Shown piece by piece: positions 1 to 8,423 of a DNA stretch of 64,000 nucleotides. The position numbers were made by a program, and so were the translations under genes. The notes beneath the pieces were generated by a model. That model saw nothing but the letters and a program-made list of their open reading frames with translations. It did not search any database and was not told the origin of the DNA. Source of the stretch: Thalassobaculum sp. OXR-137 (GTDB taxonomy: Bacteria; Pseudomonadota; Alphaproteobacteria; Thalassobaculales; Thalassobaculaceae); contig NZ_CP139716.1 in assembly GCF_034377285.1 (NCBI RefSeq), positions 105,011 to 169,010 of the forward strand, written 5' to 3'. Numbering within the stretch: position 1 is the first letter of the stretch; each line of letters opens with the position of its first letter.

Positions 1-312
1 CTGATCGGCGCGGTGCTGGCATCGTCCTGCTGCATCGCGCCGCTGGTGTTGCTGACGCTTGGCGTCTCGGGCGCGTGGATCGGCAATCTGACCGCGCTGG
101 AGCCTTACAAGCCCTACTTCGCTGCGATGACCCTCGTCTTCATCGGGCTCGGCTTCTACCAAATGTATGTGAAGCCGAAAAAGGCGTGTGCGGACGGCGG
201 TTACTGCGCGCGGCCGCAGGCCTCAATCATCACCCAAACGGCCCTCTGGATCGGGACGGTGCTGCTCGTTCTGGCGCTGACGATCAACTGGTGGGCGCCG
301 CTGTTTTACTAG
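1..312 (+). CDS. merT: MerT mercuric ion transporter (5' end outside window)
   Basis: Inner-membrane transporter that takes Hg(II) from MerP and passes it to cytosolic MerA. The reading frame is open from the first base of the window, so the start and some N-terminal residues lie upstream. The visible part has the MerT Cys pair in the first membrane helix (SSCCIAP), a second helix, a cytoplasmic loop with two spaced cysteines (ACADGGYC) and a third helix ending WWAPLFY. It is followed 11 bp later by merP, so the two are co-transcribed. The mer regulator and promoter must lie upstream of the window. Family assignment is firm. Confidence 0.93.
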   Translation: MIGAVLASSCCIAPLVLLTLGVSGAWIGNLTALEPYKPYFAAMTLVFIGLGFYQMYVKPKKACADGGYCARPQASIITQTALWIGTVLLVLALTINWWAPLFY

Positions 313-323
313 GAGACGAACAT

Positions 324-653
324 ATGAAACGACCCCTCATCACAGCCGCGGCGGCAGCCATCCTGCCCATTGGCGCCGCGCTTTTCCTGGTGCCGCAGTC
401 GCAGGTAAACGCGCAGTCGACAACCGCAGCGACGGAAACCGCCACGGAAACCTTCACCATAGAGAAAATGACCTGCGCCATGTGCCCGATCACCGTGCGC
501 AAGGCCATGGAAGGGGTCGAGGGGGTGCGCTCCGTCGAAGTGGACTTCGAAGCCAAGACGGCCACGGCCGTGTTCGACCCGAGCACCACGTCCACGGCGG
601 ATATCGCCGCTGCGTCGACGAATGCGGGATATCCCGCCCAGCCGAAATCGTGA
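324..653 (+). CDS. merP: MerP periplasmic mercury-binding protein
   Basis: Periplasmic Hg(II) scavenger that delivers the ion to MerT. It has 109 residues: a signal peptide over about residues 1-31, then one HMA ferredoxin-like domain with the metal motif MTCAMC (Cys51, Cys54). The ATG at 324 follows an AGGAG element (311-315). The start matches the usual MerP length, whereas the longer frame beginning at 75 runs out of frame through merT and is not used. It sits between merT and merF in a tight operon. Confidence 0.93.
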   Translation: MKRPLITAAAAAILPIGAALFLVPQSQVNAQSTTAATETATETFTIEKMTCAMCPITVRKAMEGVEGVRSVEVDFEAKTATAVFDPSTTSTADIAAASTNAGYPAQPKS

Positions 654-663
654 GGGCGGGCAT

Positions 664-912
664 ATGAAAGACGCCACGCTCATCAAGACCGGTGTCATCG
701 GCACCGTCATCGCCGCTATCTGCTGCTTCACGCCGGTGCTGGTCATCGGGCTGGGCGTGGTCGGGCTGTCGGCTTGGCTCGGCTGGCTCGACTATGTGCT
801 GCTGCCCGCGCTGGCGGTTTTTGTCGGCATCACGGCCTACGGCCTTTGGCGGCGGCAACGGGCTGCCGCCTGCTGCACGACTGATACCAATGCAATACAG
901 GAGAACACCTGA
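664..912 (+). CDS. merF: MerF-type mercury transporter
   Basis: Small two-helix inner-membrane protein that imports Hg(II). It has 82 residues, a vicinal Cys pair in helix 1 (AAICCFTPV) and a second Cys pair near the C-terminus (AACCTTD), both diagnostic for MerF. The ATG at 664 is 10 bp after the merP stop, with a GAGGGCGG Shine-Dalgarno-like stretch. merA starts one base after its stop. Having both MerT and MerF in one operon is seen in several proteobacterial mer operons. Confidence 0.9.
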   Translation: MKDATLIKTGVIGTVIAAICCFTPVLVIGLGVVGLSAWLGWLDYVLLPALAVFVGITAYGLWRRQRAAACCTTDTNAIQENT

Positions 913-913
913 C

Positions 914-2338
914 ATGACTGACTGCCGCACGCCGCCGTCAGACGGACGCTACGACCTCGCCGTTGTGGGTGCTGGCTCCGCGGGATTCTCCGCCGCCATC
1001 ACCGCGGCCGAACAGGGAGCGAATGTGGCGCTGATCGGCCACGGCACCATCGGCGGCACCTGCGTCAATGTCGGCTGCGTCCCATCGAAGACAATGATCC
1101 GCGCCGCCGAGGCGCTGCATGGCGCGCGCGCTGCGAGCCGCTTTCCCGGCCTCGCCGGAGAGGCCCAGGTGGCGGACTGGCAAGCTCTTGTGAGCGCCAA
1201 GGATGAACTGGTGACGAGCCTCCGTCAGGGCAAGTACATCGACCTGCTGTCCGCCTGGCCGGGCATTTCCTATCTCGACGGTGCCGCACGCCTGACCACA
1301 GACGGCATCGCCGTGAACGGACAGGTGATGCCGGTAGGCAAGGCCATCATCACGACCGGCGCCGCGCCGGCAACGCCGGACATCCCCGGCATCGACGACG
1401 TGCCGTGGCTGTCCAGCACCACCGCACTGGAACTGACCGAGCTTCCCCGCTCTCTGATCGTGGTCGGCGGCGGCTACATCGGCTGCGAGCTTGCCCAGAT
1501 GTTCGCACGGATGGGCGCAGAGGTGACGCTGGTGACCCGATCGCGTCTGCTGCCCGAGGCCGAGCCGGGAGTCTCGGACGCCCTGACCGGGTACCTGCGC
1601 GACGAGGGCCTGGCCGTGCGTGATAGCCTCGCCTATCGGCGGATCGTGCAAGCAAATGGCGCGGTTGCCCTGACCGTGGAAGTCGACGGCCGGGAGGAAA
1701 CGCTGACGGCAGACCGGGTGCTCGTAACGACCGGGCGGTCGCCCAACACGCGCGGGCTCGACCTTCCGGAAAACGGCATCCAGCTCGCCAACAACGGTGG
1801 CATCGCGATCGATGAGCGGATGCGCACCTCCAAGGCCGGTCTCTATGCCGCCGGCGACGTGACCGGTCGCGACCAGTTCGTCTACATGGCCGCCTACGGC
1901 GCCAAGCTCGCCGCACTCAACGCGCTGAACGGCGACAGCCTCGTCTACGACAACACCGCCATGCCCTGGGTGGTGTTCACCGACCCGCAGGTGGCGGGCG
2001 TGGGTCTGAGCGAAGCCGCTGCCAATGCAGAGGGCTTCGCCGTCAAGACCTCGATCCTGCCGCTCGACCAGGTGCCCCGGGCGCTTGCGGCGCGCGATAC
2101 GCGCGGGCTCGTCAAGCTGATCGCGGACGCGGGCACCGACCGGCTGTTGGGCGGCCAGATCCTCGCGCCTGAAGGCGCCGACAGCATCCAGACGCTGGCC
2201 CTCGCCCTCAAGACCGGCATGACGGCGAAGGCGCTCGGTGAGACGATATTCCCCTATCTGACGACCGTCGAAGCGCTGAAACTTGCCGCCCAGACTTTCG
2301 ACAAGGACGTCGCGATGCTGTCCTGCTGTGCGGGATAG
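914..2338 (+). CDS. merA: MerA mercuric reductase
   Basis: Cytosolic flavoenzyme that reduces Hg(II) to volatile Hg(0) with NADPH. It has 474 residues: an N-terminal FAD dinucleotide fold (VVGAGSAGFSAA), redox-active disulfide GGTCVNVGC (Cys50, Cys55), an NAD(P)H fold (VVGGGYIGCELA), a second FAD motif (YAAGDVTG) and the C-terminal vicinal Cys pair SCCAG (Cys471-472) that accepts Hg(II). There is no N-terminal HMA (NmerA) domain, so this is the short core form. The ATG at 914 follows AGGAGAACACC; a longer frame from 692 only reads through merF out of frame. Confidence 0.96.
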   Translation: MTDCRTPPSDGRYDLAVVGAGSAGFSAAITAAEQGANVALIGHGTIGGTCVNVGCVPSKTMIRAAEALHGARAASRFPGLAGEAQVADWQALVSAKDELVTSLRQGKYIDLLSAWPGISYLDGAARLTTDGIAVNGQVMPVGKAIITTGAAPATPDIPGIDDVPWLSSTTALELTELPRSLIVVGGGYIGCELAQMFARMGAEVTLVTRSRLLPEAEPGVSDALTGYLRDEGLAVRDSLAYRRIVQANGAVALTVEVDGREETLTADRVLVTTGRSPNTRGLDLPENGIQLANNGGIAIDERMRTSKAGLYAAGDVTGRDQFVYMAAYGAKLAALNALNGDSLVYDNTAMPWVVFTDPQVAGVGLSEAAANAEGFAVKTSILPLDQVPRALAARDTRGLVKLIADAGTDRLLGGQILAPEGADSIQTLALALKTGMTAKALGETIFPYLTTVEALKLAAQTFDKDVAMLSCCAG

Positions 2339-2403
2339 ACCCATCTCGGAGACCGCGACACCTTGCGCCTCGACAGTCCACAGCCCGCACCGTATAAAGA
2401 TCC

Positions 2404-2745
2404 ATGCTCGTGCGAACCCGCATTTTTATCCTCGCTTTGCTCACCCTCTTTGCGGTGGGCATCGTCGAGCATTCTGCGGGCGCGACATCCATGTCGCTCA
2501 AGATGGCCCTGGGCGATGCCGGCATAACCGATATGGCGGACTGTGAGGGCTGCGGCACCGACACTGACGGCGAGGACAACGGACCGACCTGCGACATCGT
2601 CTGTACGGTCTCGTTCGCTGCGAGCCTGGGCCAGGTCAACCCGTTCAGCCCCCACTTTGCGCACGTGGCCAGGCCACTGCTGGTTCAACGCTTGGCGGGC
2701 CGGACTGGTCTGCCGGAGCCTTACCCTCCCCGAACCCTCATCTGA
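2404..2745 (+). CDS. CopL-like / DUF2946-like secreted protein
   Basis: 113 residues with an N-terminal signal or anchor segment (about 5-27), then a small Cys cluster (ADCEGCG, later TCDIVC) and a proline-rich tail. The size and Cys pattern resemble CopL/DUF2946 proteins found beside copper-resistance genes; the true function is unknown. It lies between merA and a multicopper oxidase gene, which supports a link to copper rather than mercury. A similar protein is encoded at 19411-19755 beside the second oxidase. No clear Shine-Dalgarno precedes the ATG. Confidence 0.6.
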   Translation: MLVRTRIFILALLTLFAVGIVEHSAGATSMSLKMALGDAGITDMADCEGCGTDTDGEDNGPTCDIVCTVSFAASLGQVNPFSPHFAHVARPLLVQRLAGRTGLPEPYPPRTLI

Positions 2746-2886
2746 TCGGACGCGGGTCGAGGTACGCCTTGATCGCTGCGTCGGAACACGATTGCCGGGC
2801 GTTCGCGCCGGCTGTCGCGCTGACTCCATGCACGGATTGAGATCCGTGCGGGTGCTGCAATCCCGACATCAGATGAGACCACGACA

Positions 2887-4347
2887 ATGTCCCCCATCCA
2901 CGACCTGCCGCTGTCACGGCGACGCCTGCTGACGGCGCTTGCCACCGCCACCGGCACCGCGAGCCTGGCGATGCCGGGCTTCATGACAGATCCCGCGGGC
3001 GCGGCCACGACGAGAGAAATCTCGCTGCGCGCCGCACCCGGTCGGACACGTCTCGTGCCTGAGCCGCACGGCAAAACGCCGGCCTGGTGCTACAACGGCA
3101 CCGTTCCCGGTCCGGAAATCCGCGTGCGGCAGGGCGAGCGTCTGCGCGTCACGGTAGAGAACGCCCTGGCCGAGAAGACCACCGTCCACTGGCACGGGCT
3201 GCGCGTGCCGAACGCGATGGACGGCGTGCCGCATCTTACCCAGCGGCCGATCGGCGTTGGGGAGACCTTCCATTACGAGTTCGACGCGGTCGATGCCGGG
3301 ACGTTCTGGTATCACCCGCACCAGCGCAGCTTTGAGCAGGTCGGGCGCGGTCTCTACGGGCCTTTGATCATCGAGGAGGCCGAGCCACTTCGTGTGGACC
3401 GCGAGGTGACCTGGGTGCTGGACGACTGGCGGCTGACGCAGTCCGCCGAGATCAGCGAGGATTTCGGCAACCGCCACGATATGAGCCACGGTGGCCGGGT
3501 CGGCAATACAGCCACAATAAATGGCCGGGCGCCGGACGAATTCGCGGTGCGGCGCGGCGAGCGGGTTAGGTTGCGGCTCGTCAACGCCGCGAACGCTCGC
3601 ATTTTCGGTCTCGATTTCCAGGATCACGCGCCCACGGTCATTGCCCTCGACGGCCAGCCGGTCACCCCGCACGAACCGGCAGGCGGTCTTGTCGTTCTCG
3701 GACCGGCGATGCGCGCCGATCTTATCCTCGACATGACTGCAGAGCCGGGCAGCCGGGCGCAGGTCATCGACAGATTCTATCAGGACCTCGAATACCGGCT
3801 AATCGACCTCGCCTATGACGACGCGCCGCTCAGGGACAGCGCACCCAATTGGTCCGTCGCCCTGCCGGCCAACCCCCTGCCGGAGCCCGATCCCGCAACG
3901 GTCCGCCGGCATGAGATCGTTTTCAACGGCGGCATGATGGGCGACATGGTGATGCGCGAGATGGGCGGCAGCATGGGAGAAGGCGGTTCGAGCGGCATGA
4001 TGGGCATGATGCACGGCGACGGCATCTGGTTCATCAACGGCAAGGCCGCAGAGGGGCACGTCCTCGACCCGATGCTGACGCTCGAACGCGACAGAAGCCA
4101 CGTGATCGCGATGACCAACGCGACCGCCTGGCATCATCCGATCCATCTGCATGGTCATTCGTTCCGTGTCATTTCGCGCAACGGCGCGCCGACGATACAC
4201 CGCGAATGGCAGGACACCGTCCTGATGGCGCCGCGCGAGCGGGTCGAGATCACCTTCGTCGCAGACAACCCAGGCGACTGGATGTTCCATTGCCACATTC
4301 TCGAACACCAGGCGGGCGGAATGATGGGCGTCATCCGCGTCGCCTGA
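2887..4347 (+). CDS. Multicopper oxidase, TAT-exported (CueO/CopA class)
   Basis: Periplasmic copper oxidase that probably detoxifies Cu(I) by oxidising it. It has 486 residues. A TAT-type leader (SRRRLLTALAT) suggests folded export. The four copper-ligand motifs are in order: HWHG, WYHPHQ, HPIHLHGH and HCHILEHQAGGM. A Met-rich stretch (MMGDMVMREMGG and GMMGMMHGDG) before the third ligand motif resembles the Cu(I)-recruiting region of CueO. The gene lies downstream of the CopL-like gene, and the DUF411 gene follows 22 bp later. Oxidase identity is firm; the exact substrate is inferred. Confidence 0.92.
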   Translation: MSPIHDLPLSRRRLLTALATATGTASLAMPGFMTDPAGAATTREISLRAAPGRTRLVPEPHGKTPAWCYNGTVPGPEIRVRQGERLRVTVENALAEKTTVHWHGLRVPNAMDGVPHLTQRPIGVGETFHYEFDAVDAGTFWYHPHQRSFEQVGRGLYGPLIIEEAEPLRVDREVTWVLDDWRLTQSAEISEDFGNRHDMSHGGRVGNTATINGRAPDEFAVRRGERVRLRLVNAANARIFGLDFQDHAPTVIALDGQPVTPHEPAGGLVVLGPAMRADLILDMTAEPGSRAQVIDRFYQDLEYRLIDLAYDDAPLRDSAPNWSVALPANPLPEPDPATVRRHEIVFNGGMMGDMVMREMGGSMGEGGSSGMMGMMHGDGIWFINGKAAEGHVLDPMLTLERDRSHVIAMTNATAWHHPIHLHGHSFRVISRNGAPTIHREWQDTVLMAPRERVEITFVADNPGDWMFHCHILEHQAGGMMGVIRVA

Positions 4348-4369
4348 CACGACTTGGAAGGAATAAACC

Positions 4370-4816
4370 ATGCGCAAGTCCATCATCGCCGTTTTGGCCG
4401 CCTCTGTATTGGGCGTCGCCGGCTATCTCACGCTCGGCACCGCCGTGCAGGCCGAAGAGGTGACCCTCTACAAGAACCCGCAGTGCGGCTGCTGCGAAGG
4501 CTATGCCGACTACCTTCGGGAAAACGGCTTCGACGTCACCGTCGAGCCGACCCACGAACTCGTGCCCATGAGCCGCTCGTCCGGGATTCCAGACGGCTTC
4601 CAGGGCTGCCATCTCGCCTTCATCGACGACTATGTGGTCAGCGGCCACGTGCCTGTTGCGACTATTGACCGCCTGCTCGCCGAGCGGCCGGGTATCAAGG
4701 GAATCACGCTACCCGGCATGCCGCAGGGCTCGCCCGGCATGAGCGGGGTCAAGACCGGCGCCTTCGAGATCTACGCCATCGGCGACGGCGCCCCGCACCT
4801 TTACGCGACCGAGTAA
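4370..4816 (+). CDS. DUF411 metal-binding protein
   Basis: Periplasmic protein of 148 residues with a signal peptide (about 1-28) and the DUF411 hallmark NPQCGCCEGY (Cys39, Cys41, Cys42) followed by the conserved region ending GPHLYATE. DUF411 proteins accompany copper and silver resistance genes and are thought to bind metal; the biochemical role is not established. GGAAGGAA precedes the ATG. It is immediately downstream of the multicopper oxidase and nine bases before the small Met-rich membrane gene. Confidence 0.88.
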   Translation: MRKSIIAVLAASVLGVAGYLTLGTAVQAEEVTLYKNPQCGCCEGYADYLRENGFDVTVEPTHELVPMSRSSGIPDGFQGCHLAFIDDYVVSGHVPVATIDRLLAERPGIKGITLPGMPQGSPGMSGVKTGAFEIYAIGDGAPHLYATE

Positions 4817-4825
4817 GGAAAAGAC

Positions 4826-4987
4826 ATGAACAACGCACCGACCGGTATGGGCATGGGCGGCCAGATGATGGACGCTATGGGCGGAATGATGATGTGGGGC
4901 ATGGGCCTTGTGTGGCTGCTCGTGATCGTCTTACTCGTCCTCGGAGTCGCAGCTCTTATAAAATACCTCTTCCGAGGCGAACGTTGA
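4826..4987 (+). CDS. Met-rich single-helix membrane microprotein
   Basis: A 53-codon gene nested tightly in the operon. AAGGAAAAGAC precedes the ATG, and its TGA overlaps the TTG start of the next gene in TTGA. The first 25 residues carry about ten Met plus several Gly (GMGMGGQMM, MGGMMMWGMG), then one hydrophobic helix (about 26-46) and a short basic tail. Similar small proteins (often called SHOCT-less or membrane-anchored Met-rich proteins) occur in copper clusters. A Cu(I)-binding or chaperone role for a partner in the membrane is inference. Confidence 0.7.
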   Translation: MNNAPTGMGMGGQMMDAMGGMMMWGMGLVWLLVIVLLVLGVAALIKYLFRGER

Positions 4988-5451
4988 AGGCGCGGATCGC
5001 TTTCGGCGTTGTGTCGCTGCTCGGCGGAGGCGCTGCGGCCAGCCTGCTCTGGGTCGAACTTGACCGGAACGGTTCGACGGGGCCGTCCGCAGAACGCCTG
5101 GAACGCGGACAAGCAATTTACGCAGAGAACTGTGCCTCCTGCCATGGCGCAGAACTGGAAGGTCAGCCGAACTGGCGGCGCCGCCTGCCGACCGGTCGCA
5201 TGCCGGCACCGCCCCATGATGCATCCGGGCACACGTGGCATCACCCCGACGACGTGCTGTTCCGCATCACCAAGGAAGGGCCTGCCGCTGTTGTCGGCGG
5301 CAGCTATGAGAGCGACATGCCGGGCTTCGGCGGCGTGCTCTCCGACGACGAGATTCTCGCTGTCCTGGCCTTCATCGAGAGTACTTGGCCCGAGCGCGAG
5401 CGAACGCATCAGGCCGAGATCAGCCGTCGGGAAAAGGAGGGCAATCGATGA
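4984..5451 (+). CDS. Membrane-anchored mono-heme cytochrome c
   Basis: Class I c-type cytochrome of 155 residues: an N-terminal signal anchor, then heme site CASCH (Cys50, Cys53, His54) and an axial-Met candidate in SDMPGFGG. I choose the TTG at 4984 as start. It overlaps the upstream stop (TTGA), has GAGG 6-9 bp upstream, and begins directly before the hydrophobic anchor; the longer frame from 4894 runs across the upstream gene. It probably passes electrons to or from the neighbouring copper oxidase or thiol proteins. Confidence 0.86.
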   Translation: MKARIAFGVVSLLGGGAAASLLWVELDRNGSTGPSAERLERGQAIYAENCASCHGAELEGQPNWRRRLPTGRMPAPPHDASGHTWHHPDDVLFRITKEGPAAVVGGSYESDMPGFGGVLSDDEILAVLAFIESTWPERERTHQAEISRREKEGNR

Positions 5452-5993
5452 AGGTCGCGATTGCACTCGGATTTGTACTCGGGCTCATTTTCCCATCGGT
5501 AACGGCAGCGTCCGAACCGACTGCCGTCCCACTCCACGACACGCCGCGGCCTCTCTCTCAAATTTCGTTCACTAACGAACGCGGCGATATGCTCACGCTC
5601 GACCGTTGGCAGGGAAAGATCGTCCTTCTGAACGTCTGGGCGACGTGGTGCGGTCCTTGCCGTGAAGAGATGCCAACACTGGACCGGCTCCAGGAGACGC
5701 TCGGAGGGGAGCATTTCGATGTCGTGGCGCTGTCGATAGACCGCGCCGGTGCCGGCGTCGTGCGCCGGTTCTTCGACGAGATCGGTATCACCCATCTGGA
5801 CATCTTCATCGACGAGACGATGAAGGCATCGCGCGATCTGAAGATTCTCGGCCTTCCAGGGACACTTCTCATCGGACCGAATCGCCAGGAGCTCGGTCGG
5901 CTGATCGGGCCAGCAGAATGGGACACACCGGCGATGATCGCCTTATTCAAAGCTGTGATCGCCAAATACACCGAAAAGGAACCCAACCAATGA
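5448..5993 (+). CDS. TlpA/ResA-like thiol-disulfide oxidoreductase
   Basis: Periplasmic thioredoxin-fold reductase of 181 residues with a signal peptide (about 1-21) and active site WCGPC (Cys68, Cys71) followed by the cis-Pro region LGLPGT. Such proteins reduce cytochrome c apoprotein cysteines or copper-site thiols. The ATG overlaps the cytochrome stop (ATGA) with a GGAGGGC Shine-Dalgarno, so it is translationally coupled. The CcdA-type reductant carrier is encoded further along the same operon (7526-8263). Confidence 0.88.
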   Translation: MKVAIALGFVLGLIFPSVTAASEPTAVPLHDTPRPLSQISFTNERGDMLTLDRWQGKIVLLNVWATWCGPCREEMPTLDRLQETLGGEHFDVVALSIDRAGAGVVRRFFDEIGITHLDIFIDETMKASRDLKILGLPGTLLIGPNRQELGRLIGPAEWDTPAMIALFKAVIAKYTEKEPNQ

Positions 5994-6286
5994 TCACAGA
6001 CCGAAATGCCGCAGAACCTGCCCCACGTCTGCCTTTATCACTCTGGCTGCCTTGGCTATCAAGACGGCGGATTGTCCTTTTTCTGGCCCTCGGGACCGTG
6101 GGCGCGGGATTGGCACTCAACTGGGACTGGCTGACTGCCGTGGGTGCCGCACCAATTTTACTCAGCCTTGCGCCTTGTGCCGCGATGTGCGCCCTCGGCC
6201 TGTGCATGCGTGGCGGCGGTGCAAGGTCCTGCGCCACCCACGGCAAGGCGGACGCAGCGTCACAATCGCTTCATCGACAAGAGTGA
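5990..6286 (+). CDS. Small two-helix membrane protein, unknown
   Basis: 98 residues with two hydrophobic segments (about 25-43 and 48-66), followed by a Cys-containing region (CAAMCALGLCMRG, then SCATH) and a polar tail. Its ATG at 5990 overlaps the TGA of the TlpA-like gene (ATGA). I do not recognise the family with certainty. Position and the Cys-rich segment after helix 2 suggest metal handling or a partner of the thiol proteins. Confidence 0.6.
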   Translation: MITDRNAAEPAPRLPLSLWLPWLSRRRIVLFLALGTVGAGLALNWDWLTAVGAAPILLSLAPCAAMCALGLCMRGGGARSCATHGKADAASQSLHRQE

Positions 6287-6334
6287 CGCGGCCAATAGGT
6301 ATCACCGGCCGGCCAGATATTCCGGAGAGACAAC

Positions 6335-7027
6335 ATGTATTTCGCACGATTTGCCGCATTGGCAATTGCAACGGTCACCTTCGCCGTGCCGGCAATGGCG
6401 CATCATCCCGGTGCCGATCTCGACAAGTTCATGGGCAGCAAGGAGCAGTTCTTTCAGGCCATCGACAGCCCGGCACCACCGTTCAAACTGGCCGATGCCG
6501 ATGGAAATACCGTCCGTCTGTCAGACTTCGCCGACAAGATCGTCGTGCTCAACTTCGTCTTCGCCAGCTGCACCGATGTCTGCCCGCTCCATTCCGCACT
6601 AATCGCGGATGTCCAGTCCAAAATCAACGGCACACCAATGGAGGACATGGTCCAATTCATAACCGTGACGACCGATCCTGAAGTCGACACGCCGGACATT
6701 CTGCGGCGCTATGGCGAGGCACATGGCCTCGATCCCCGCAACTGGATGTTTCTTACCCGACGCCCCGGCGATCCCGAGGATGCGACGCGCGCTCTATCGG
6801 AGACCTATAACGTCAAGTTCGAGCCGCTCGATGACGGGCAGCAGATGCACGGGGTGGCCACCCACGTGATCGACAGAGGCGGGCGGTTCGCAGCAAAATT
6901 CCACGGGCTGCGGTTCGAGCCGTTGAACCTCGTGCTTTACATCAACGGGCTCACCAATGCCCCCGACCGCCCCGCGAAGCCGGGGGCGCCTGACTGGTGG
7001 GAGAACCTCAAGGGGTTGTTTCAATGA
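6335..7027 (+). CDS. SCO1/SenC-family copper chaperone
   Basis: Periplasmic thioredoxin-fold protein of 230 residues with a cleavable signal (about 1-22) and copper motif CTDVC (Cys79, Cys83); the conserved downstream His is in MHGVATH. Sco proteins load copper into the CuA site of cytochrome oxidase or act as thiol reductants. TCCGGAGAGACAAC precedes the ATG. Its stop overlaps the next start (ATGA). In this setting a role in metallating the local copper oxidases is also possible. Confidence 0.92.
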   Translation: MYFARFAALAIATVTFAVPAMAHHPGADLDKFMGSKEQFFQAIDSPAPPFKLADADGNTVRLSDFADKIVVLNFVFASCTDVCPLHSALIADVQSKINGTPMEDMVQFITVTTDPEVDTPDILRRYGEAHGLDPRNWMFLTRRPGDPEDATRALSETYNVKFEPLDDGQQMHGVATHVIDRGGRFAAKFHGLRFEPLNLVLYINGLTNAPDRPAKPGAPDWWENLKGLFQ

Positions 7028-7533
7028 CAGGCGCCCATCGGGACATGGACCCTATGCGCGGTGAAGGCGCGGTCGGATGGCTTTCGGCGCTGCGCCGCTA
7101 TATCACCTTTGTCGCCTTCGCGAACCTGATCTGGGAATTCGCACATATGCCACTCTATACGCTGTGGGAAACAGGGTCGGCAGGGGAGATCATCTTCGCA
7201 GCCATCCATTGCACTGGTGGCGATATCCTCATCGCGCTCAGCGTCGTCATGCTGTCCCTGTTCCTTTTCGGCGACGGAGCGTGGCCCACGGAACGCAAGG
7301 TTCCTGTATTTGCGGGCACCGTCGTCTTTGGGCTTGCTTATACGATTTTCAGCGAATGGCTGAACATCGAGATACGGGAAGCCTGGGCCTATCGCGAACT
7401 GATGCCCGCAATCCCGATTCTGGACGTCGGACTCAGCCCGGTCCTGCAATGGATCATCGTCCCGCTCGCCGGTTTCAGTCTTGCCAGGGCGCTCCCAACG
7501 GTGCGTCGAAAGCCAGTGATCGTCGATGCTTGA
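7024..7533 (+). CDS. Four-helix membrane protein, unknown
   Basis: 169 residues with four or five predicted membrane helices. Conserved-looking polar residues lie inside them (NLIWEFAHMPLY, HCTGGDILIA, FSEWLNIEIREAWAY). The start at 7024 overlaps the Sco stop; the slightly longer frame from 6997 would read inside sco. The next gene, ccdA, starts eight bases before its stop, so all are in one operon. I cannot name the function. His and Glu in helices hint at metal binding, which is speculative. Confidence 0.72.
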   Translation: MTGAHRDMDPMRGEGAVGWLSALRRYITFVAFANLIWEFAHMPLYTLWETGSAGEIIFAAIHCTGGDILIALSVVMLSLFLFGDGAWPTERKVPVFAGTVVFGLAYTIFSEWLNIEIREAWAYRELMPAIPILDVGLSPVLQWIIVPLAGFSLARALPTVRRKPVIVDA

Positions 7534-8263
7534 TCTGTCTGGGATCGGCCTGATCGCCGCGTTTCTGGCTGGCGCCGTATCGTTCGTCTCGCCCTGCGTG
7601 CTGCCGTTGGTGCCGGGCTACGTCTCCTATGTCGCCGGGCATACGACGAGCACCGTGTACATCGAGCCGTCCGACCATCGACGGCAGGCAATCAGCATGG
7701 GCCTCTACTTCGTCGTCGGGTTCTCCACAATCTTCATGGCTCTGGGCGCAAGCGCGACTGCGCTCGGCCAGATGCTGCTGAGCTACCGGTATGAGCTCAA
7801 TCTCGTGGGCGGTGCGATCGTGATCTTGTTCGGTCTGTTCATGATCGGCATGGCAAAAATCACGGTGATGCAACGAGAGTTCCGGTTCCACCTGTCCGTT
7901 CCGGGTGGACGGCCGCTTTCTGCCTATGTCCTCGGCATTGCCTTCGGATTCGGCTGGACGCCCTGTATTGGGCCGATTCTCGGCGCCATCCTGACGGCCA
8001 GCGCCGCATCCGCGACCGTCGCGGAAGGCGTCGCCCTGCTCGCCATCTATTCCGCCGGACTGGGTATCCCGTTTCTGTTCGCCGCCGCTTTCACCGACCG
8101 CCTCGCAAGGCGCTTGCGCACCATTGGACGCGTCGGCCGCCGGCTCCAACAAATCGCAGGGGGCGTTATGGTCGCGATGGGGATCACCATGATGACCGGT
8201 CAGCTCTCGGCATTCTCATACTGGCTGCTCGACGCATTCCCACTGCTTGGGCGTATCGGATAA
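7526..8263 (+). CDS. ccdA: CcdA-type cytochrome c biogenesis protein
   Basis: Inner-membrane thiol carrier of 245 residues and six helices that moves reducing equivalents from cytosolic thioredoxin to periplasmic thiol proteins. It has the two signature Cys-Pro motifs (FVSPCVLPLVPGY in helix 1 and GWTPCIGPILGAI in helix 4). It is the last gene of the copper/redox operon and the obvious electron donor for the TlpA-like and Sco-like proteins upstream. It overlaps the preceding gene by 8 bp. Confidence 0.93.
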   Translation: MLDLSGIGLIAAFLAGAVSFVSPCVLPLVPGYVSYVAGHTTSTVYIEPSDHRRQAISMGLYFVVGFSTIFMALGASATALGQMLLSYRYELNLVGGAIVILFGLFMIGMAKITVMQREFRFHLSVPGGRPLSAYVLGIAFGFGWTPCIGPILGAILTASAASATVAEGVALLAIYSAGLGIPFLFAAAFTDRLARRLRTIGRVGRRLQQIAGGVMVAMGITMMTGQLSAFSYWLLDAFPLLGRIG

Positions 8264-8371
8264 CGCCGCACAAGCCCAACAGAAGGGTGGTGCCCCCACC
8301 GGTACATTCCCTGCCATCTAATGCCGCCGTCTGAGGCGCTTTGCCTGCTGCTTTCACGATCGAATCAGACA

Positions 8372-8403
8372 TTGACCCTGCACCATAGTACAGGGTCCAG
8401 AAT
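8372..8403 (+). promoter_or_regulatory. MerR-family promoter/operator
   Basis: A perfect dyad GACCCTG (8374-8380) / CAGGGTC (8391-8397) lies between a -35 TTGACC (8372-8377) and a -10-like CAGAAT (8398-8403). The spacer is 20 bp, stretched as in MerR-controlled promoters. It sits 21 bp before the MerR-HMA start, so the regulator likely controls its own operon. GGAGG follows at 8413-8417. Confidence 0.75.
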
Positions 8404-8423
8404 AAGCAATAAGGAGGAAGCAC

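Noticed and set aside
938..2344. 468-aa open frame antisense to merA
   Set aside because: High GC opens long antisense frames; merA on the other strand has all family motifs.
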